Source: Amanita rubescens
Lineage: Eukaryota; Basidiomycota; Agaricomycetes; Agaricales; Amanitaceae
NCBI GenBank assembly: GCA_015039365.1
Contig: WION01000086.1
Span: forward strand, 1 to 64,000
DNA length: 64,000 bases
Direction: 5' to 3'
The notes under the pieces were generated by a model that did no database searches, was not told where the DNA came from, and worked only from the letters and a program-made list of their open reading frames with translations. The position numbers and the translations under genes were made by a program. Positions 57,600-64,000 of this stretch are shown in pieces. Each line of letters starts with the position of its first letter. Position 1 is the stretch's first letter.

Positions 57600-58210
57600 A
57601 CATCAAGCAGCGAGAATGAATACAAGATCCATCAAGGATCAGGGCAAAGCTGAGAGGGTTCACAACTAACTGTCCAAGGAAAGACTAGCTTGTTGCTTGG
57701 GTATCTACTACATACTACTCTACTTATATACTACTTAGGGCATAGGGTTGTGGTACAGGGTATGAGGTCATTAGGGTACAGGGTTAAATACATGAGTCAT
57801 ACATGCACGTTGAAGCATGCGGTGTATCAAGGAGTGAAACAGGGGTGTGACAGATGGCACAATTGCAACATTTACCACTGGCTATACTAGTGTAGTATAG
57901 GAGAAGGGAAACACATCTTCAACTTACCCTAACACATGTCATTGCACACACCAACCAGCCAGCTTCTGCAATGCACTGGTGCAATTGAAGGCTCACTGCC
58001 TCCCAGCTTTTGGCCTACCTCTGGTTCATCGCCAGCCACAGCAAGGAGCTGACTTCTATTGGCAGGCCAACTTCCAACCTCACAAAGGGACTGAGCTGGC
58101 CATCAACTCTCCAAGCTTAAATTTGAATGATTAGTGAGACAAGAAAAAATGAAGCATGATATACATAAATATACATAAAGTGTCACTGATTAATGGCATA
58201 TGAAGTGTGC
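57600..58210. other. No feature seen
   Basis: AT-rich, short ORFs on both strands, no repeat or motif I can support. Confidence 0.5.
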
Positions 58211-58214
58211 ATGA

Positions 58215-58660
58215 GCAACATCATTGGCAGTTGGTACCTTTCAGAGCAGCAAGCATCTGCTGAAGCTCAGCGATCTGCTGATCTTTTGTGGCAATCTGTT
58301 GGTCTTTGGCAACAATCTGGTGGTCTTTGGTGGTGATCTACTGTTTCAGTGGCTGCTCCCACTTCTCCTGCTTCTGATGTTCAGCTAACCACTTACAATG
58401 CCCATCAACATCTAGGTGCCAAAGCTCCACTTCTGGTTGAAATCAGGTACCAATTCCTGGAGTCCCAGACTATTCTGGAATGCCTCCACATGTTTTGCAA
58501 ATGCAGGTGATGTTGTAAGATAAGAATGAGTGTTGTGTGCTTGTAGCCCATAGAAGAGTTGTTGTAGTGCTGAGTTCAGCTTGCAGCAATCTCTTGACAG
58601 ATTGACAGCTTTACTGAACAGAGAGAGAATGGCCAAACACAAATGTGGAGCAGTGGACAC
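58215..58660 (-). pseudogene. Broken ORF with KDQQIA coiled-coil repeats
   Basis: Minus strand: an open stretch (LFSKAVNLSRDCCKLNSALQ ... NSLGLQELVPDFNQKWSFGT, 58412-58660). After a frame change it continues as WHLDVDGHCKWLAEHQKQEK, an in-frame stop, and then (A)KDxQIA repeated three times (KDHQIVAKDQQIATKDQQIA) and ELQQMLAALKGT. The heptad-like tail predicts a coiled coil. Upstream sequence is cut off by foldback E. A decayed gene or transposon C-terminus; family unknown. Confidence 0.55.
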
Positions 58661-59418
58661 CGATTGAGTGTCCAGAGCTAATTAGCAAGGCTTAAGGGCC
58701 TATGGCACAAAAGTGAGGAGATTACCATTTCTGGAAGGTGGGGAGATGTTTGTACATGTTATGACATAGGAATTGGATCAAAATAAAAGAACAAAGGGAT
58801 AATTGCCTTATTTGGTAAGGTAGCCAGATTCTAAATAAGGTAAGCTAGTCAGGATACCATTTCTGGAAGGTTGTGAGGGTGTTTGTACATGTTATGGCAC
58901 AATTTGCTATGTTTTTTAGAAATTCGACCCTGAAAATCAATCAGTGAATATCTCAATGAAATCAGCACCAAACAGTGTCATACAACCACATTTAGAAAGC
59001 CACTGACCAAGGTTACACAATTGATTGACCCTGAGATTACATAATCATTTCCTTTGTAGGAAATTCAACTGTGAATGACCCATTTTGTGCCTTATTTGGA
59101 AGTTTGACACTTTTTCCAAAAAAGGAAATTGTGCCATAACATGTACAAACACCTTCACAACCTTCCAGAAATGGTATCCTGACTCACTTACCTTATTTAG
59201 AATTTGGCTACCTTACCAAATAAGGCAATTATCCCTTTGTTCTTTTATTTTGATCCAATTCCTATGTCATAACATGTACAAACATCTCCCCACCTTCCAG
59301 AAATGGTAATCTCCTCACTTTTAGTTGTGGGAAAAAGGACTTGTTATTGAAAGTGTGCCCCTTAAACCTCGCTAATTAGCTCTGGACACTCAATTGGTGT
59401 CCACTGCTAATTAGCAGT
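58648..59418. mobile_element. Foldback element E, internally deleted
   Basis: A short palindrome: left arm about 58648-58905 and right arm about 59140-59418, with the deeper arm sequence present on the right side only (58906-59140) and no loop. Both ends keep the GTGGACACC/GTGTCCA hairpin, but the terminal CACCTG bases are missing and no target duplication is seen. Confidence 0.85.
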
Positions 59419-59599
59419 ACTTTCCACTTCCCCCCCATTCCACATACATTCCACATGTGTTACAAAAAATGTTAACATATTTTACTAGTCTTTCTACATT
59501 ATGTTGGTCTGTTTGGCATTGCTTGGCATTGTTTACAATGATAATAAAATCTGAAAAAATCTTTAAAAAATGCAGAAAAATCGAGCGCTTTACTCTCCC

Positions 59600-59880
59600 C
59601 CCCCTAAGATTCTCGGACTCCGAGCAGAATCCGAGCAGTCCTAGGACTCAGCTCGGAGTGAGCTCGGAGTCCGAGCTCAGTCCTCGGACTGAGGAAGTGG
59701 CAGGGATGCCACTCAAATGCTCAAGTCCGAGTCCGAGCTCAGTCCGAGCTCAATCCGAGCAGAGTCCGAGCTCAGCTCGGACTTGGACTCGGAGTCCTCG
59801 GACTGAGGATGTTGGAGTCCGAGTGGAGTCCGAGCAATCCGAGTGGAGTCCGAGCAGTCCAAGCGCCCCCAAGCAAGAGC
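59600..59880. repeat. AGTCCGAGCTC-type short tandem repeat
   Basis: Dense direct and inverted copies of GTCCGAG, GAGCTCGGA and CTCGGACT. The plus-strand ORF over it is Ser/Arg/Glu-rich and an artefact of the repeat. Confidence 0.85.
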
Positions 59881-59906
59881 GGGGGGGGCAGTGGCGACAT
59901 TGACAG

Positions 59907-62730
59907 CACCTGATGAGCCCAATAAAAGCCTCTAATTAGAGGTGGACGGACCCCGCTCGTCCATGCCTAATTAGAGGCTGAAAGTGAATTAATGGGCTGA
60001 GCTGGATAATTGGGCAGAATAAATAAAAGTTTTCGAAGTTTAACAAGTCCATTTTCCCACACCCAGTCCAATTACCATTTCTGGAAGGTGAGGAGAGTTG
60101 TTTGTGCATGTTATGACATAGGGTATTATCACAATTTTGGAACAAGGGAATGATCAAGACAGCTGAATTCCAAATAAGGTAAGCAAGTTAGGATACCATA
60201 TTTGGAAAGTTGTGAGGGTGTTGTTTGTACATGTTATGACACAAACAATTACAAGAGATAATTTTTTTACAGATTTTGACAAGAGGGTTGTGACAGGCAA
60301 GCATGTATTTTGCAAATATCTTGTGTTTGGCCCTGTTTGGGAATGTAATTCTTGCACCACCATGATCACACGATTTTTCTGGATTTTTCAAGATTTTTTT
60401 GGCAGCCTTCAATTTTTCAACACAAAGCGTTTAAAACAGTATTTTGCAAATATCTTGAGTTTGGCATTGTTTGGCATGTTCATTTCCACACCACTCTGAT
60501 CACACGATTTTTCTGCATTTTTCACAATTTTTTCAATTTTATTCCCACAGTCACAGTACTCTTGGCAAATGGTAGCATTACAAATGAGACTACAAAGACT
60601 ACATTAAAAAGTGCGGATTTTTCAGGGTCAAATTAATGTGCACTTTAGGATCCTTTGGCGGGTTTCCAAAAATGGAAATAGCGCCCTTCGGACTTGCCAT
60701 TTTGGGAAATATCTGCTCACTGTTGGTGGTGATGAGCAACAAGAAATTGCAATAACTCCCTTAATACCAGATATTTTTGTGGCGCTTTTTTTGGAACATA
60801 TTCCTTACATGTATATGCACCTATTCACCATGTTAGAATGCAAAAAATGCAAGTGGTTTCTGTCAGAATGCAACATGTCTTGCTCACTGTTGACAACAGT
60901 GAGGAACAACAAATGACAATATCTCCATTAATACTGGTTATTTCTGTGGCGCTTTTTTTGGTATGTCCTTATTAGGCATATAGGAAGGCATTTGGAATGT
61001 TAGAATGCAAATACTATGTACCAATCATGCCACAAATAAAATTGGTGTGCTCACTGTCTGCCACAATGAGCAGCCATATCTCCACCAAAACAAGATCTTT
61101 CTGTGGTGCTTCTTTTGATGTCATTCAGGGTGTCTGGAAGTAGATTGCCCTGCTGATTAATGTGTAACTTTCAGTTTCATGATAAGAGTCTGAACATGAT
61201 ACAGAAAGAGTGGCTAACAAGTTGACATGTCAGGAAGAATGGGACATTCCACTTGATCTTGCCTAAGGATACCCTGTTGAGACCCTCCCAATGTTTACCT
61301 TTGTTTTGTGTGATCACAAATCCAAAAAAGCGCCACAGTAGTATACATCAATCATGCTACAAATAAAAGTGGTGTGCTCACTGTCTGTCATGATGCGCAC
61401 CCACATCTCTACCAAAACAAGTGCTTCCTGTGGCACTTTTTATCACACAAAACAAAGATAAACATTGGGAGGGTCTCAACAGAGTATCCTTAGGCAAGAT
61501 CAAGTGGAATGTCCCATTCTTCCTGACATGTCAACTTGTTAGCCACTCTTTCTGTATCATGTTCAGACTCTTATCATGAAACTGAAAGTTACACATTAAT
61601 CAGCAGGGCAATCTACTTCCAGACACCCTGAATGACACTCTGTTATCATAAGAAATTGTAATCCAAAGAGGCACCACAGAAAGATCCTGTTTTGGTGGAG
61701 ATATGGCTGCTCATTGTGGTAGACAGTGAGCACACCAATTTATTTGTGGCATGATTGGTACATGCTATTTGCATTCTGACATGCCAAATACCTTCCTATA
61801 TCCCTAATGGGGAGATACCAAAAAAAGCGCCACACAAATAACCAGTATTGATGGAGATATTGCCATTTGTTTCTCCTCACTGTTGACAACGGTGAGCAAG
61901 ACACATTGCATTCTGACAGAAACCAGTCACATTTTTTACATTCTAACATGGTGGATAGGTGCATGTACATATAAGGAATGTATTCCAAAAAATGCGCCAC
62001 AGGAATATCCAGTATTAAGGGAGATATTGCATTTTCTTGCTGCTCCTCATCACCAACAGTGAGCAGATATTTCCCAAAATGGCAATCCCAAAGTGCACTA
62101 TTTCCATTTTTGGAAATATGCCACGATCCATTACATTATCAATTTCCTTTTTTAGAAATTTGACCCTGAAAATCAATCAGCAAATATCTCAATGAAATCA
62201 GCACCAAATGCTGTCATACAACCAGATTTAGAAAGCCACTGACCAAGGCTACACAATTGATTGACCCTGAAATTACATAACCATTTCCTTTTTAGGAAAT
62301 TTGACCCTGAATGACCATTTTCTGCCTTATTTGGAAGTTTGACACTCTTTCCAAAAAAGGAAACTATCAAGTGTTTGTGTCATAAACATGTACAAACATG
62401 TACAGACAACCTCATAACCTTCTAAATATGGTATCCCAGCTTGCTTACCTTATTTGGAACTTGTCTATCTTACCAAATAAGGCAATCATCCCCTTGTTCC
62501 TAAGTTGTGCTCAAATTCCCATGTCAGAAACATGTACAAATACATCCCCCACCTTCCAGAAATGGCAATATGTCTGGGTGTGGGAAATTTGACTTGTAAA
62601 AATTTTTCAATGGAGATATTGTCTGCAATATCCACTGCAGCCCATTAGCTCTTTTTGTGCCTCTAACTAGAGGTGGACACATGCGCTGTGTCCAGCTCTA
62701 ATTAGAAGTTTTTTATTGGCTGATCAGGTG
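59907..62730. mobile_element. Foldback element F, rearranged double palindrome, 2824 bp
   Basis: Ends read CACCTGATGAGCCCAATAAA (left) and CACCTGATCAGCCAATAAAA (right, inverted). Subterminal hairpins are present at both ends, with different stems (GGACG/CGTCC left, GGACACA/TGTGTCC right). The loop sequence occurs twice, inverted, at about 61105-61335 and 61440-61675, around a ~100-bp arm piece. The left arm contains two copies of a ~125-bp unit (60290-60540) absent from the right arm. Flanks ATTGACAG and GGGCTTGG do not match, so it is probably a fusion of two copies. Confidence 0.85.
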
Positions 62731-63360
62731 GGGCTTGGGCTTGGCCAAGGGCGGCTTGGGCTTGTAAAAAGCACAGGCCAAGCCATGAGCCCAAGCCTTA
62801 GCCAGCTCAAAGCCTGGCGCAGCGGCCAGGCCTGTAGTGGCTGTGCTGCTCTCTTTATCTCTCTTTATCTCTCTTTATCTCTCGCTCTCTCAAATTTGCC
62901 AACACTGCAGTTTAGCTACAAAATTATGTATGTACAGGTGGGTCAACAGCGTATGGGTAGGGGTGTACGCCATCCGTCTTACGGGTACGGCCGTACAATC
63001 GACGGTGACAAGACGGTAACGGTCCACCCGTCCACCGTCCGTCACACTTGGTCCAGAAATGCCTGACCCCATCCCGTCTGCCGTTTGTCTCAGCACCCAC
63101 TACAAGTCGCAACGGCACTGGTACAGCAACCGTACAACGGAGCCGTCGCGCCGTAATGTACGGTAACGGTGTACAGCCCTAGTTGCAGGTGGGATGGTTG
63201 AGTTCGACAGGTGGGTTATTGCGCTGTGAGGGTGCCAGGGGGCGTGCGTGGGATGTACGTGTTTGCGTTGCGAGGGTGAGGGGGACACGATGGCGACAGA
63301 TGGGTTGTGGCAGATTATGGTCAAGTTGCGACGAGCGCTAAGCGGGACGGGGTGAGGTGT
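62731..63360. other. Simple repeats and palindrome-rich spacer
   Basis: A GGCTTGGGCTTGG patch (62733-62765), a CTCTCTTTATCT 12-bp repeat run (62848-62885), and a region rich in TACGG/CCGTA motifs in both orientations (GGTACGGCCGTACAA at 62983, CGTACAACGG at 63129, TGTACGGTAACGGTGTAC at 63157). No gene supported. Confidence 0.6.
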
Positions 63361-63990
63361 CATGTACCCAAACAACAGGCGTTGGGTGAGTGGTCGGTGT
63401 TGAACTCGATGATGAGGACAGTAGTATGGTCCGGAGGTGGCGTGTGCTGAAATATCTTGAGTCGTGCCAACCACAGCTGCGAGCTACTTAGAGTAATCGT
63501 GCTGACGCGTGTCATCAGAATGCGAGAAAAAAGAAAAGAAAAGACCTCACCTGAAGGCGTTCGTGCTGGGTCAATCCCGCGTATGTCGCAGGTGATGGCG
63601 TCGAACTGGAGGGAACAACGGGAGTCAAGATGTGGGACGCGTTGAATGCAAGTGATGTTGGTGAGAGTGGCCACTCGGAGTTGGTGATGAAGGACTTGTT
63701 GAAGGTATCGTTGATGCAGGAGACACCTCGATAGGTACGTCGTGAAAGATCAAGTTCGGCCATGATGATGAATGTGAGGATGGACCGCCATCAAGAGGTG
63801 TTCGCCTCTCGGATGCGGACTGGTAGTATGCCGTAGAGGAGGGGCCAGGAGTACAGGGCCCCGTGTTCCATCGTTGGGACATTTCAGTAGCGGGGAGTAA
63901 TCGTTGTAGGCTTGCAATCGAATGGGTCGTTGGGGGTTGAGAACGCGTGTGAAGTTGTAACCAAGTGCAAGCGGGAGATGTTGCTCCAAG
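63360..63990 (-). other. Possible host gene exons near the right edge
   Basis: Three overlapping minus-strand frames: 63750-63989, 63625-63882 (MSQRWNTGPCTPGPSSTAYY...) and 63515-63763 (MAELDLSRRTYRGVSCINDT...). The last ends at a GTGAGG donor after THERLQHERLQ-like sequence (LTQHERLQ, about 63551) and could splice to an acceptor near 63480. Composition is Ser/Pro/Thr-rich. No domain recognised and the gene would extend beyond the window, so this is tentative. Confidence 0.3.
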
Positions 63991-64000
63991 TCTTCAACGA

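Noticed and set aside
59457..59903. 148-codon ORF rich in Ser, Arg and Glu
   Set aside because: Produced by the GTCCGAGCTC short repeat; no start or splice signal argues for a gene.

Overview
The window looks like repeat-rich chromosomal DNA of a filamentous basidiomycete, most likely an Agaricomycete. The reasons are two multi-gene KDZ (Kyakuja-Dileera-Zisupton) transposons with CxC2-type cysteine clusters, intron-dense genes with 46-90 nt introns, Helitron, Tc1/mariner, copia and gypsy remnants in one locus, and no bacterial operon signals. No rRNA, tRNA or CRISPR array was seen. Almost everything here is mobile DNA; clear host genes are scarce.

Layout. 1-4.5 kb: a Helitron helicase-like gene (minus strand) split by foldback element A. 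4.58-6.85 kb: a decayed Tc1/mariner element carrying a solo LTR. 7.3-10.9 kb: a weak plus-strand gene and a well-supported eight-exon minus-strand gene that abuts a solo LTR. 11.2-15.5 kb: uncertain sequence, a 330-bp tandem duplication and a broken copia Gag. 15.5-17.5 kb: low complexity and an 80-bp minisatellite. 17.7-24.2 kb: one gypsy Gag-protease region broken by foldback B and by a non-autonomous LTR element that itself holds another solo LTR.

About 24.8-52.2 kb is a nested block. I read it as KDZ element 2 (roughly 10.4 kb of its own sequence) split by a TIR-bounded insert (26.016-40.268 kb). That insert contains KDZ element 1 (26.318-37.206 kb). Each KDZ element carries the same set: a minus-strand protein with a WFHN/WFNN motif and a KGG...WW C-terminus, a small plus-strand protein with an RNase H1-N (caulimovirus viroplasmin-type) domain, and a plus-strand KDZ transposase. 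In element 1 all three genes read through cleanly; the transposase is predicted at 1080 aa in 9 exons. In element 2 the first gene is cut in two, the second is interrupted by foldback C, and the transposase has at least one frameshift. Both elements carry clustered palindrome-bearing repeats next to their ends: a 34-bp unit with GCCTAGGC in element 1, and TGATATATCA-like sites in element 2.

52.2-62.7 kb: a gypsy 3' end with polypurine tract and LTR, then a mosaic of foldback fragments, simple repeats and broken ORFs. 62.7-64 kb: simple repeats and the edge of a possible host gene.

The foldback family is the other main theme. There are three complete copies (2.3-2.7 kb, arms over 1 kb, 231-235 bp loop, 8-bp target duplications, ends CACCT) plus several partial ones. 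Their ends share a small hairpin whose stem bases change together between copies. Spliced structures were read by eye from GT-AG signals and reading-frame continuity; no search or alignment program was run.
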